From positions 91,348-155,347 of the forward strand of contig JALNXF010000002.1 in the NCBI GenBank assembly GCA_023230505.1: DNA of 64,000 nucleotides, written 5' to 3'. This stretch comes from Candidatus Altimarinota bacterium. GTDB lineage: Bacteria > Patescibacteriota > Gracilibacteria > BD1-5 > UBA2023. Under the pieces are notes generated by a model. That model was given only the letters and a program-made list of their open reading frames with translations, ran no database searches and was not told the origin of the DNA. Shown here piece by piece: positions 10,109-20,166 of the stretch. The position numbers and the translations under genes are program-made. Position 1 is the first letter of the stretch, and each line of letters starts with the position of its first letter.

Positions 10109-10921
10109 ATGTCTCAAACCGCAAATCTTAACAAACTTTTTCAGGGTGCGGCAGAGGAAGGTATGATCTCCCAAGGTACGGCAAATATGCTGTCTTTGGT
10201 GGATGTCGGTACCCAGATTCAAGCCGGTCTCGGCACAAATATCGATGATGTCGATGCCTCTGAAGTCACCCTCGTTGCTATGCTTATCGATGATTCTGGT
10301 TCTATTCGGTTTGCCAACAATGCCCAGTCCGTCCGCGATGGTCACAATCTTGTGATTGATTCTATCGCCGGCGCCAGACAAAGCGGTAAAACTCTAGTTC
10401 ATACCAGATATATGAACGGTCATGTACTGTATCCGTTCATCACTGTCGATCAGGCAGTGAAGATGGATAACCACAACTACAACCCAATGGGTGGAACTCC
10501 TCTTTATGACCAGACTGTAATCATCCTCGGAACCCTGATGGCTGAGATGCTCCGTTACATGGATAACGGTGTTCCCTGCCGGGCAATTCTGGGTGTTATT
10601 ACGGATGGTAATGATGAGGGTTCCGAGAAATTTCGGGACCCCGCCAAGGTCAAGAAGGTCATCGATGATGTCCTTATGTCGGAGCTGAGTTGTATTATCT
10701 CTGCCATGGGTATTGATGATGGTGGTCGAACCGACTTTACCAAGGTATTCCAAGAAATGGGTGTTCGGGACGAATGGATTCACGACCCCAAAAAATTCAA
10801 CACCAAGGAGAAAAATGAATCTGCCATTCGCAAAATGTTCCAGATGTTCTCCCGTAGTGCAGTGAGAGCCAGCCAATCTGCCGGCAACTTCGCTTCTATG
10901 GGCGGCTTCGCTACCATTTAA
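10109..10921 (+). CDS. von Willebrand factor A domain protein
   Basis: I place the start at ATG 10109 because AAGGAG lies 8 bases upstream; an in-frame ATG at 10061 lies inside the preceding gene and has no SD. The resulting 270-residue protein has a VWA fold with a MIDAS metal site: IDDSGSI at residues 60-66 (DxSxS), GGTPLYD (Thr) and ITDGNDEG (Asp). It is cytoplasmic, with no signal peptide. VWA proteins of the TerY/YegL kind bind a partner through the MIDAS ion and are co-encoded with PP2C and kinase genes; here it closes the operon. Likely role: scaffold or substrate of the kinase/phosphatase pair. G+C-rich, no internal TGA, stop TAA. Confidence 0.87.
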   Translation: MSQTANLNKLFQGAAEEGMISQGTANMLSLVDVGTQIQAGLGTNIDDVDASEVTLVAMLIDDSGSIRFANNAQSVRDGHNLVIDSIAGARQSGKTLVHTRYMNGHVLYPFITVDQAVKMDNHNYNPMGGTPLYDQTVIILGTLMAEMLRYMDNGVPCRAILGVITDGNDEGSEKFRDPAKVKKVIDDVLMSELSCIISAMGIDDGGRTDFTKVFQEMGVRDEWIHDPKKFNTKEKNESAIRKMFQMFSRSAVRASQSAGNFASMGGFATI

Positions 10922-10933
10922 CAATTTTACAAA

Positions 10934-11002
10934 AAGGAGAAATATAAAAACAAGGGTCTATAAATATAAACAAAAACAGATAAACTTTTTCTAAAAAGGA
11001 GG
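10934..11002 (+). other. Two orphan Shine-Dalgarno sites after island 1
   Basis: After the VWA stop there are two clear SD sites, AAGGAG at 10934-10939 and AAGGAGG at 10996-11002, neither followed by an ATG-initiated gene. The first is followed by a 16-codon open stretch beginning with ATA. They look like remnants of further operon genes lost after transfer, or start sites of very short peptides. Confidence 0.5.
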
Positions 11003-11007
11003 AAAAG

Positions 11008-11041
11008 AAAACCCCCACTTGAGCAATCAAGTGGGGGTTTT
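11008..11041. terminator. Strong bidirectional terminator
   Basis: A perfect inverted repeat has 15-base arms (AAAACCCCCACTTGA / TCAAGTGGGGGTTTT) and a GCAA loop. The U-tract works on the plus strand for island 1 and the A-tract gives a U-tract on the minus strand for the convergent SGNH gene ending at 11045. Confidence 0.9.
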
Positions 11042-11044
11042 AAA

Positions 11045-11644
11045 TTATTTAACTAGAGATTTTTTTACTTTCTCAAATATTTTCTCATGTCAGACTGAAT
11101 TGGGATGAATTCAATCAGGAAGTTCATCTATTTTTATTAGATTCTTTAAATCAATGTAGCCTAAATTATTTTCACTACAAAATTTTTCTATAATTTCATC
11201 ATATTCTCTAATAAATTTATTTTTATATGATTTTCAAGTGGAACTCTCTGGGTATGGATTTACAAGTGTTTCATTTACTTGAGTTAATCATACAAATATT
11301 AATTTTTGTAATCTTAATTTGAGAGAAATCTCATAGATTTTAGATAGATTTTTTGCAAATTCTTCCCTTGAAACTAAATTAATATCATAGCCCTGAATAA
11401 AACAAGAATCATTTATTCAAATAGCCACAATTACAATCTCTCAATCTCTAAAAATAGTCTCAGATTCAAATCTTTTTACCAAATTACTAGAAATATCACC
11501 CGGAATTCATAGATTATAAACCAAATTCCATTCATTATCTATATTTTTCATAAAATCCACCTTCAGCCTATCTACCCAACCTCACTTTTCATCATCAAAA
11601 GCTCACCATGTGATACTATCTCAAAATAATAATATATTAGCCAT
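11045..11644 (-). CDS. SGNH/GDSL-type esterase or lipase
   Basis: The 199-residue protein begins MANILLFGDSITWGA, the GDSL block with nucleophilic Ser, continues with the NLGIPGD block II glycine, IVAIGINDS block III (GxND), and ends with DGIHPNSVGHE, the Asp-x-x-His block V. All four SGNH catalytic elements are therefore present. It has no signal peptide, so it probably acts in the cytoplasm on an ester or acetyl group. It contains native TGA-coded glycines and has TTAAC 11 bases before the start. It converges with island 1 and shares its terminator. Confidence 0.9.
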
Positions 11645-11893
11645 AAGTTGTTTTTGTTAAAATATTTTTTTGTTTATTTTAATTATATTTTATATTTATT
11701 CAAATATTTTTTTCGCAAATTTAAGGGAAATATAGAATAATTACAAACTTTTCTCAAAAATAAATTTGACTTATTAGAAATATTTATATAATTGAGTGTA
11801 ATATTAACACTTGTAATATTTCCTAGAGAAATATTTTTAATACATATAAGTAGAGTGTTAATATTACACATTTATTTTTTAATTTATATTATT

Positions 11894-12487
11894 ATGCGCA
11901 GTAAAACAAGTGCCCTTGAGGCGAAAAAAGAAGCTCTACTACTCGTAGATTGCCAGAAAGATTTCTGAGCAAAAGAATGAAGTTTATATGTAAAAAAAGC
12001 GGAAGCTATAGTCCCTGTAATAAATAAACTTATTGCGGAAACTAAAGCAAATGCAGGTATTGTAATTGCCAGTCGTGATTGGCATCCAGAAAATCATACA
12101 TCTTTTTCTAATTGGCCAAATCACTGTGTAATAAATACACCTTGAGTGGAATATATGGATTGATTGAATGTTGAAGAAATTGAAGTGGAAGTAAAGAAAT
12201 GATTTAGAGTAGATGCCGATTCTTATTCTGCATTCTGAGGACAAGAGTTTAAAAATGATATTCCAAGAAAAAACTTACTAGAAATATTAACAAATTATAA
12301 GGTAGAAGTTCTAAAAATCGTATGACTAGCAACTGACTACTGCGTAAAAGCAACTGTAATTGATGCCGCGAAACTTAATTTTGAAGTGCTAGTTGTAAGA
12401 GATTGAATTAAAGCAGTAAATATTAATCCAGAAGATGAACAAAATGCAATAGATGAAATGATGAAAAATTGAGCAAAATTTATTTAA
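11894..12487 (+). CDS. pncA: Nicotinamidase
   Basis: The 197-residue protein has the nicotinamidase catalytic Asp in LLLVDCQKDFG, the metal-binding SRDWHPENHTSF block, and the nucleophilic Cys in VGLATDYCVKAT near residue 145. It converts nicotinamide to nicotinate and ammonia, the first step of NAD salvage; the next gene (pncB) performs the second. Its N-terminus (MRSKTSALEAKK) precedes the conserved domain and is shared with three unrelated genes in this window. Native code-25 gene with many TGA(Gly). No SD is visible. The length is typical for PncA. Confidence 0.9.
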
Positions 12488-12510
12488 AATATTATTAACC
12501 ATAAAATACT

Positions 12511-13995
12511 ATGACAACTAATTTTAATGCAGAGGCTTACAAAGAAAGACAGATGTCTTTTCCAGAAATCACTTTCGAGGAATTTGAAGCTCTCGATGAT
12601 ATGGAGCTTAGAAAAGAGATAGCTCAGAAAAATAAAATCCTCTCAACTGACGCGTATAATAGGACTATGACTTATTTAAAATGAGAAAAAAAATCTCGCC
12701 AAAAAGAGACTTATACACTCACTTTCCGCAAATCTCCAAATAAAGTATCTAATGTAGTTTATTGAGTGAGAAATATTGTGAAGAAACTTTTGTGAAAAAA
12801 ATTCACTCAAGCCGAGCTAGATTTTGCATCTGATTATTATGAGCAACAAGTAAAAAAATGAGCTAATTGATATTTTGATAAAAAAATGTGGCAAGAATTA
12901 GTTGTGGATGCGGGATGATATCTTCCTGTAGAAGTAAAAGCAGTGGATGATTGAACAGTATTGAGAGTATGAGAACCGGTTATGAGTATTTCTTGACCAT
13001 GAGAGCTTGCTGCTGTGTTTGAACCAGAACTATTGAGAGTATTTTTCCAGAGTGTAGTAGCTACTGATATGAGATTTATCGAAAATATTATCTGAGCTGG
13101 AAGAGTTGTAGAATTCTGAAAAAGAGCTGCAATTAACGAAAGAGCTCATATCGATGCGGTGGAAGCATTGTATGTATGAGGATGATTGACTTGAACTTCA
13201 AATGATATCGCCTGAGCTGCAATTCCTCAAGTGAATTCTTCTTGAACTACGGCTCATAGATATTTGGCTTGTTATAGCACAGAAGACGAGGCATTTAGAA
13301 ATGCGATAGAAAAAACTGATAAAGTAGCGCTCTTGGTAGATTTAGTAGATAGTTACAAATGAATAGATAAAATAATAGCCTTAAAGAAAGAATACAGAGC
13401 AAAATGAAAAACTATTTGGATGAGACTGGATAGCTGAGATCTAGTAGATCAGGCACTTTACGCTCTAAAAAGGCAAAAAGAAGAATGATTATTAGATCCT
13501 CTAAAAGATAAAATAGTAGTGGCTGACATAAGTAATGTGGATAAAATAAGAGAAATTGAAGATAAAGTGAGAGAGATTTGATTTGATCCAAAAGATTTTA
13601 TAGTTTACTGACTTGGAGGACTTCTCGTAATAAAAAATAAACTAAGAGATAGTGTATCTGCTGCCTTTAAGCTCACAAAAACAGAGGAATTTGATACATG
13701 AAAATTATCAAATGACGCCTGAAAAGAGGCAATTCCATGAGAACTAAATGTAGAAATAAGAGCAGACGCTAGATATATTGTCCAGGAAGATGAGCTAGTT
13801 TTATGAGAAAGACTTCTTAAAACAGTTTATAATAATTGAAAATTATTTTTTGAGTGAAATGATATAGAAGCTCTCGACAAAGCAAGACAGAGATTAATAG
13901 AAAGCGAGAAATTAGCCCTATTACCCACTAAAAAAAGTGAAAAAACTCAAGCGTTGCAAAAGGAGGTTAAGGAGAGATTTATGAAAGTGGCGTAA
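12511..13995 (+). CDS. pncB: Nicotinate phosphoribosyltransferase
   Basis: The 494-residue protein is a type II phosphoribosyltransferase: STEDEAFRNAI, ALLVDLVDSY, IWMRLDSGDL and DFIVYGLGG follow the order seen in nicotinate phosphoribosyltransferases, and RAAINERAHIDA precedes them. It joins nicotinate to PRPP to give nicotinate mononucleotide. It follows pncA after 23 bases and has TTAAC 11 bases before the ATG. The PRPP could come from Prs at 18395. The last 60 residues, after the barrel, are charged and less conserved. A nicotinamide-specific enzyme is possible but less likely given pncA next door. Confidence 0.85.
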
Positions 13996-14062
13996 GATTT
14001 GCATTTTTTAGCAAAAAATGGTAATATGAAAACATATAATTTATTTATTAATTTTATTTATT

Positions 14063-16468
14063 ATGAATGAGGATTTAAAGGGGATTAATTCAGTAGAATG
14101 AACTAAAAATACCACTATTAAAAAAGTTAAAACTAATTTTAATTGATTAATTTCTAATCTTCTTATATCACAAAATCCAGTAAATTTAATAGAAGATATT
14201 GTTAAAAATTATCCTGAAATTTCTTGGCTTACAGGCGATACAGCAAGTACACCAGAATCATGAAAACCTAATTCTAATTTAACTATATGAGAACAAATAT
14301 TTCCAAATATAGATAAAAAAAATCTTATAGAGTTTAATAGAACTGTTGTTGGCATACTGGTTTTACAATGGATTTTGCAAGATGATTATGAAAATTTTAC
14401 AGCTTGTCAAAAAGATAATATAAAACTTTCCAAAGAAAGTTTTATAGAATTAAAAAAATATATACAAAGTATTCTTCCTGATAAAGGGGCAATAGACGCA
14501 ATGATTGTATATATGGTTATTAATGATTTAACAAAAATTAAATCTATAGTTTCTGAGATTCAAAAAAAATCAAAAATAGAAGAAATAGATCATGATAAGC
14601 TTTTACTCGTAGCCCTAAGAGATCATGCTGAAATTTCTCCTAGCTTTCAAAGGCTTTCTCCAAAATATCAAAATTTGATCTTAAATTGACTGGGTGCGGA
14701 ATTTAATATTGGACAATTTATTCAAGGAGAAAATGTTCCGGCAAACTTATCTTGATTAAAAGGTATTGATGAAGACAGTCTTAGATTTTATTTATTACAT
14801 GCTTTATGTGATATTGCCTGAGCAGCAGGACAATTTGTACAAAATTGATCAGCAGTAATGACAGAACCTACCTATCAATGATTTAAACAATCAATTAGTG
14901 CTTTAGAAAAAATAAGTGATAATGAAAATTTAGAATCTGTATATAATGATTATTTATTACAAAAGTCTAACTGATTAGAATTGGATATTAATAATCCAAC
15001 TGAAAGAGTTATTACAAGAATTTGTTGTATGTTACGCTATTCAAACCCTGAACAAGCCAATATAGTAAAACAAGTATTTGAAAACTTACCAAAAAATGTA
15101 CAAATTATTTTAGAAATGGAACTTAATAAAAATGGGATTAATGATGGTTTTACAACTTTAATATACTATTCACTAGCATTACTTGCAAATATAGAAAAAA
15201 GTATGAATAATAATATTCAGGAGGCATTAACATTAGGATTAATAACACTTGCTCGTATTTATCAAGAAGCTAGAATTAATCTTAAAAATAGGGAAGGAAA
15301 TTGAGTTTATACAGTTATGGCTTCTAATATAGCTAAAATAGCGAATGAAAATCCGAGTGATTTATTGAAAAATGAAATTCAATTAAAATCCGTGTGACAA
15401 GATGCAGAAATTGATATGAAGCCATTTTCAACAATTGATAAAGAAAAATTTTATCAAATTTCTAATCTTTCTGAAATTCCATGAAAAATAATTCTTCCAA
15501 TTGGAATAGGTTGAGGTTCTGATGTAATTCAGTCTGCACAATTAGCTAAATTATTAAAAGAAGTATGAAAGCAAATACCAGCTGTTGTTTCTGTAAGAAC
15601 AAATAAAACAGGCTCACAATGAATAAATAGTAAAATATGAGAAGATAGGACTCCTAAAAATGCAAAACAAATTTCTGATGGTGTATACTTAATAAACTCA
15701 GATACACAAATGAAAGGAAGGTCCGTTGAACCAATTATTGCTGATGAAATTCCAACATTTTTAATTTTAATTAAAGAAGGTATTGATTTAACAAGCCAAA
15801 TTAAAATAATTAGTCAATATTTAGGAGGTATAGATACAATTATTGGTGTTGATACTGGGTGAGATGCACTATATTCATCAACCTGATATGATCAATCTAA
15901 AGCAACTCCCGATCAAGATATACAAGTATTGAAAGCAATAGATAATCTTCAAGATATAAATACTTTAAGTGTTGAAATTTCTATTGGAGTTGATACCCCA
16001 GAAAATGGAGAAGATATTTTATTAAAAGCAAACGCAAAATATTTTGAACCTAATAATACACAATCAAGAAGCATAATTGAACAATATAAAAAATGGGAAA
16101 TGGACGGTTTGAATGAAAATCGTTTTGGAAAAACTCCGTTAAGCTGGCAAAAAGCACTTAAAGAAGAAATATGATTACAAGTAATTGATCTGCCAACAAG
16201 AGTTATTACTGATGAAAAAAATCCATGGAAAACTTTTGTAAATATTCAACCAAGTACAAAATGAATGTTTTTTATGACAACAGATAATCATTTAAAAGCA
16301 ATTTGAATTAAACCTTTAATTCCATATAATTTTACTCAAGATTGAGATATGATAAAATGACCAGATTTTAATAAAGTTGCTAGAAATGGGATAATTATAA
16401 CACCAGATTGAGATTTTTATGAAGAAGAAATTTGAAGTAATTTATTAAGAAAAACTATTGATTTATAA
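14063..16468 (+). CDS. Large protein with DUF1152-like C-terminal half
   Basis: The 801-residue protein is read through about 25 TGA codons. The N-terminal ~430 residues are mostly helical, with segments such as IDHDKLLLVALRDHAEISP and LLHALCDIAGAAG, and I cannot name the family. From about residue 475 a Rossmann-like half begins with ILPIGIGGGSDVIQSAQLAKLL and includes IDTIIGVDTGGDAL, which resembles DUF1152-type proteins; this match is from memory and uncertain. It is cytoplasmic, without membrane segments. It lies downstream of pncB with 67 bases between, and converges with the TrmB-like regulator. Inference: a metabolic enzyme connected with nucleotide or NAD handling. Confidence 0.6.
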
Positions 16469-16481
16469 AATATAAATTATT

Positions 16482-17216
16482 CTATTTCAAACTCTTAAAA
16501 AGCAATTTAAAAAGTTTTTTCTGGAAATCGGCTATATCCTTGTTTTCTATAAGAATAGAAGTTTCTGTATTAAAATCAACAAAAGCAACTTTGTTCGCAT
16601 AAATAGTCATTAAAATATTATCTTGAAAATCATCTATATTTTTTGGAATAATTCTCAATTCTCTTTCGAGCCTTGGCTTCTTAATGCTCGCCGCATGAGA
16701 TGACATAATTACATAACGCTCTAACTCCTTTTTGTCTCTCTTCTCTCTGTAATCTTTCGGTAAATACTGCTGGTTAATTTTCTCGACATCAGTTTCAGAC
16801 GTAATACGATAAAAAATATCTCATTTATTCTGACTATCAACTATGTCACTAAAAATATTTCTTATTCATTTTGCTCATTGGTTATATATTACATTTGGTT
16901 TTTTGTCTAAGTTAGAATATTTATCAAGAAGTTGATTTATATTTCATTTATTTCTCTCCTCCATTTCCTTATATGCTTCGTTAATTTTACTAGGAGAAGC
17001 TGGAGAATAATACTTTTTCTTTCATTTTACAGAAACAAAAACAAATCCAGATTCTAGTAAATAAGGCAATAGTCTATAAAGTTGAACTCTATGAAGAGAG
17101 GTAAAATTTGTTAAATCTGAGATAGTTAATTTTCAATGTTCTAATAAAGTCAAATAAATAAGCGCGGAATTCTTCGGAAGTCAAATTCATTCTAAAAGTG
17201 GTATAAATTTTTTCAT
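16482..17216 (-). CDS. TrmB-family transcriptional regulator
   Basis: The 244-residue protein has an N-terminal winged helix-turn-helix (GIGLPKNSALIYLTLLEHG, then LTNFTSLHRVQLYRLLPYL) and a longer C-terminal part with VIYNQGAKGIRNIF and YRITSETDV, as in TrmB-type sugar- or metabolite-sensing regulators. It is divergent from the mazG-apt gene and convergent with the 801-residue gene, so it is well placed to regulate the salvage block. The upstream 160 bases contain only A+T-rich DNA. The ligand is unknown. Stop is TAG. Confidence 0.78.
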
Positions 17217-17380
17217 ATGTTACATTTTGTTACTAAATAAATTAAACTCGTTTTTCTTTTACTATAGTCATTTATATAATTTAATCAAACTTTTTTGTTA
17301 CAAATAGTTTCAATTTTACAAAATATTTTATTTTTCCTTTATAGTGGGGGTGTTGTTTTACTTATTAACCCAATAAAATT

Positions 17381-18373
17381 ATGGAAGCAGTAGTATTAAA
17401 AAATCATTTATGAGAATATAAATCTATAGAAAGATTTGCTCATATAACACTTGATGATGTAATGAACAAAGTTACTCAAGAAGTGTGAGAATTAATTGAA
17501 GCCAGTATAGAAGGAAATGATGAGGAAATGTATAAAGAAGCCGGAGATGTACTAGTTAATATATTTTCAGTAAATCATGAGCTATGAATTGATATTAATT
17601 TAGAGAAAACCACATCCGAAAAATCACCTCTTAAATTATCGGTTTTACTCGGAAAATGGAATACAAAAATCCAATCGCTTAGAAATAGATATTCAAGAGA
17701 AAAAGTAGACCTAAATGAAGTAGGGCAAATCACAAAAGATTTAGTATGAGAAGTTTTGAATTTCTCAGACCCTAGTATGTCTTTAAATCAAGTAATTGAA
17801 AGAAATGTGCAGAAATTTGATTCTCGCAAAGAACTATACAAATCACAAATTGATTTAAAAGATTATATCTGAAATTATCCAGACTTTCCAAAACCAGGAA
17901 TTAATTTTAAAGATATTTCTCCAATGTTACAATCAAAAGAAGCTCTAAGATATGCAGTACTAGAAATGGCTCAAAAATGCAGTGAATCCGATGTAATAGT
18001 ATGACTTGATGCTAGGGGATTTATATTCGGAAGCTTAGTTGCAAAAAACCTTGGAAAACCATTTGTAATGCTAAGAAAAAAATGAAAGCTTCCAGGAGCT
18101 ACTCGCGAAATATCTTACTGATTAGAATATTGAAAAGATATACTCGAAATACAGTCTGGAGTAATCCAGAAATGACAAAAAGTATCAGTAATAGATGATT
18201 TACTCGCAACTGGTGGAACTGTAAAAGCTGCAATAGACTTAGTAGAGTGAGAATGATGAGAAATAAACAACCTTGTATTTGCAATCTCTCTAGACGAAAA
18301 ATGACTTGTAAAACTCGACTCAAGAAAAAAAGTGGCTTGATATAAAATAGATAGTCTGGTATCGTATGTATAA
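17381..18373 (+). CDS. MazG-like pyrophosphohydrolase fused to adenine phosphoribosyltransferase
   Basis: The 330-residue protein has two parts. Residues 1-~150 look like an all-alpha NTP pyrophosphohydrolase: VTQEVGELIEASIEGN followed by YKEAGDVLVNIF, the E-x-x-E and E-x-x-D metal-binding helices. Residues ~160-330 are an adenine phosphoribosyltransferase: YIGNYPDFPKPGINFKDI, GLDARGFIFG, and the PRPP loop VIDDLLATGGT. The domain order suggests coupling of nucleotide clean-up to purine-base salvage. The next gene makes PRPP, the substrate of the second half. TTAAC lies 11 bases before the ATG. The Apt half matches the usual length of about 170 residues. Confidence 0.85.
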
Positions 18374-18394
18374 TAATTTTTAACCTAAAAAACT

Positions 18395-19297
18395 ATGAAA
18401 ACTGTAATTACTCATCCAAACTTTGATTATTTGTGAGATAAAATAGCTCTAGACAACAATATAGACAGAGCAAATGTAAGCTTTGAAAAATTCGAAGATG
18501 GATGGCCAAATATTTTTATAAATTGAGTAAAAGAATTAGTAGAACACAAGGAAATTACCTACATTTGAGATTTCTCAAAAAGTGAAGATTTATTTCTAAA
18601 CTTCGCAGCAATTAGATGAATACTTGATTATTATGCGAATAAAGTAAGAGTAATCCTGCCTTATTTTCCAGTCGGAACTATGGAGAGAATAGACACAAAA
18701 TGACAAGTGGCAACAGCTAGATATTACGCAGATATTATGAGTCAATTTCCATTTGCCAGAGAATCAAAAACTTCAATTCATATATTTGATATTCACGCGC
18801 TAGTTGAGAGATTTTTATTTGATTCTCATAGTGTAAATGTAGAAATCCATACTGCAATGAGCTTGCTTAGGGAAGAAATAAAATGAAAAAGTATAGTTTT
18901 TCCTGATGAAGGAGCACTAAAAAGATTTTGAAAAGATTTTAAAGATCAAGACATAATAGTTTGCTCAAAAGTAAGAAATTGAGACAAAAGAGATATCACT
19001 ATAAAAGAATGAGATCCAAAATGAAAAGACGTAATAATAATTGATGATCTCATCCAGACTGGTTGAACTATCAAAAAAACGGCCGAGAAACTAAGAGAAC
19101 TCGGAGCAAAAAGTGTCAGCTCTTATGCGACTCACTGAGTTTTCCCAAATAATTCTCACATAGATCTCGCCAAATCTTTAGATAAACTAATAGTAACAGA
19201 TACAATTCCTGCCAACATCAAAAGAGCCGAAGAAGTTGTAAATATGGAAGTGTTTAGTATAAAATGATTAGTAGAAAAAATTATGTTTCATGATTAG
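18395..19297 (+). CDS. prs: Ribose-phosphate pyrophosphokinase (PRPP synthetase)
   Basis: The 300-residue protein carries the PRPP-binding loop VIIIDDLIQTGGT near residue 215 (one glycine is TGA) and DIHALVER and FPDEGALKRF segments typical of the Prs family. It makes PRPP from ribose 5-phosphate and ATP, feeding Apt (upstream gene) and PncB. The N-terminus is shorter and more divergent than classic Prs, closer to the forms seen in reduced genomes. The gene follows mazG-apt after 21 bases with TTAAC 10 bases before the ATG, and a strong terminator follows. Stop is TAG. Confidence 0.85.
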
Positions 19298-19303
19298 AAA
19301 GGC

Positions 19304-19339
19304 AAAAAGTCCCGCACTTACGAGTGCGGGACTTTTTTA
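19304..19339. terminator. Terminator after prs
   Basis: A perfect inverted repeat AAAAAGTCCCGCACT / AGTGCGGGACTTTTT has a TACG loop and an A/T tract on both sides, so it can stop transcription from both directions, between prs (plus) and island 2 (minus). Confidence 0.92.
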
Positions 19340-19346
19340 TTGTCTT

Positions 19347-19384
19347 CCTATCTCCTCCAAGATAGGATAAATTTACCTCCTTTT
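19347..19384 (-). other. Orphan SD sites and small hairpin after island 2
   Basis: On the minus strand, downstream of the PspA stop, AAAAGGAGG (19376-19384) is followed by a hairpin with arms CCTATCT / AGATAGG (19347-19366) whose loop displays GGAGG. No gene follows either SD before the terminator. This mirrors the orphan SD pair at the end of island 1. Confidence 0.5.
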
Positions 19385-19432
19385 GGTAAAAAATCTTGTC
19401 TTACATCTTGTATTTTGTAGATTGAAAAGAAA

Positions 19433-20101
19433 TTACTTCATGTACTTGGCGACGTCATCGTCAGAGACGGGAGCCTGAGCATATTTCTGTTCCAGGGCAA
19501 CCCCGGGAGCCGAAATGTTGGCCATTTCTTCGGCTGCTTCTGCCTGAGCTTGAGCATGGATTGCATCTTGCTTGAGCTGTCCGAGCTTGCCCAGGGCCGA
19601 GTTGTTATCGGTAAGGGCATTAGAGGCTTCCGCCAGACCCTGACGAATCTTGGAGCCGGTAATAACGGCGGCGAGCTGGACCTGATCGGTCTTGGCCGTT
19701 GCGATACGATCGCGGGCAGCACTCAGATTGGATCTCAGTTTGGCCAGCTGAACTTCATTGGCGTTGATAGTGCCAGTAAAAGTTGCGACGGTCGATTGAG
19801 CCTTTGCCTTTTCGGCAAGTGCCTGTCGAACATCATCCACGTTCTTGGCTGCACCGGCCTGCTGAGCAAGACGCTCATATTTGGCGATTTCCGCTTCCGC
19901 GAGAGCCTTCTGAGCGATGATTTCGTTATTGCTGGCAACCAGTGCGGTCACGGATGCGGTATGACGACGGACCTCTTCTTCCGCGGCTTTGATTACATCC
20001 TTGCCGTCCGCGACAGGATCGCGGAGCTTCTCGGCGGTTTCTTCATCAAGACGATTTCCCTTTTTGAGAAGTTGTTTCAAGGTTTCTATTCCAAATGCCA
20101 T
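19433..20101 (-). CDS. PspA/IM30-family membrane-stress protein (YjfJ-like)
   Basis: The 222-residue protein is an almost continuous alpha-helical coiled coil rich in Ala, Glu, Lys and Gln, with the N-terminal amphipathic stretch and the heptad pattern of PspA/IM30 proteins (length 220-230). Such proteins polymerise on the inner face of the cytoplasmic membrane and protect it from stress. It is the last gene of island 2; SD-like AGAGGA precedes the ATG. Upstream lie DUF2170 (YjfI-like) and DUF2491 (YjfK-like) genes, matching the yjfIJK grouping of proteobacteria. High G+C, no internal TGA. Confidence 0.8.
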   Translation of the reverse strand: MAFGIETLKQLLKKGNRLDEETAEKLRDPVADGKDVIKAAEEEVRRHTASVTALVASNNEIIAQKALAEAEIAKYERLAQQAGAAKNVDDVRQALAEKAKAQSTVATFTGTINANEVQLAKLRSNLSAARDRIATAKTDQVQLAAVITGSKIRQGLAEASNALTDNNSALGKLGQLKQDAIHAQAQAEAAEEMANISAPGVALEQKYAQAPVSDDDVAKYMK

Positions 20102-20166
20102 AGTCGTATCCTCTGTATGTTTTTTATCTTAAAAATCATTAATCATCACTACCAGACAAAGGCTTT

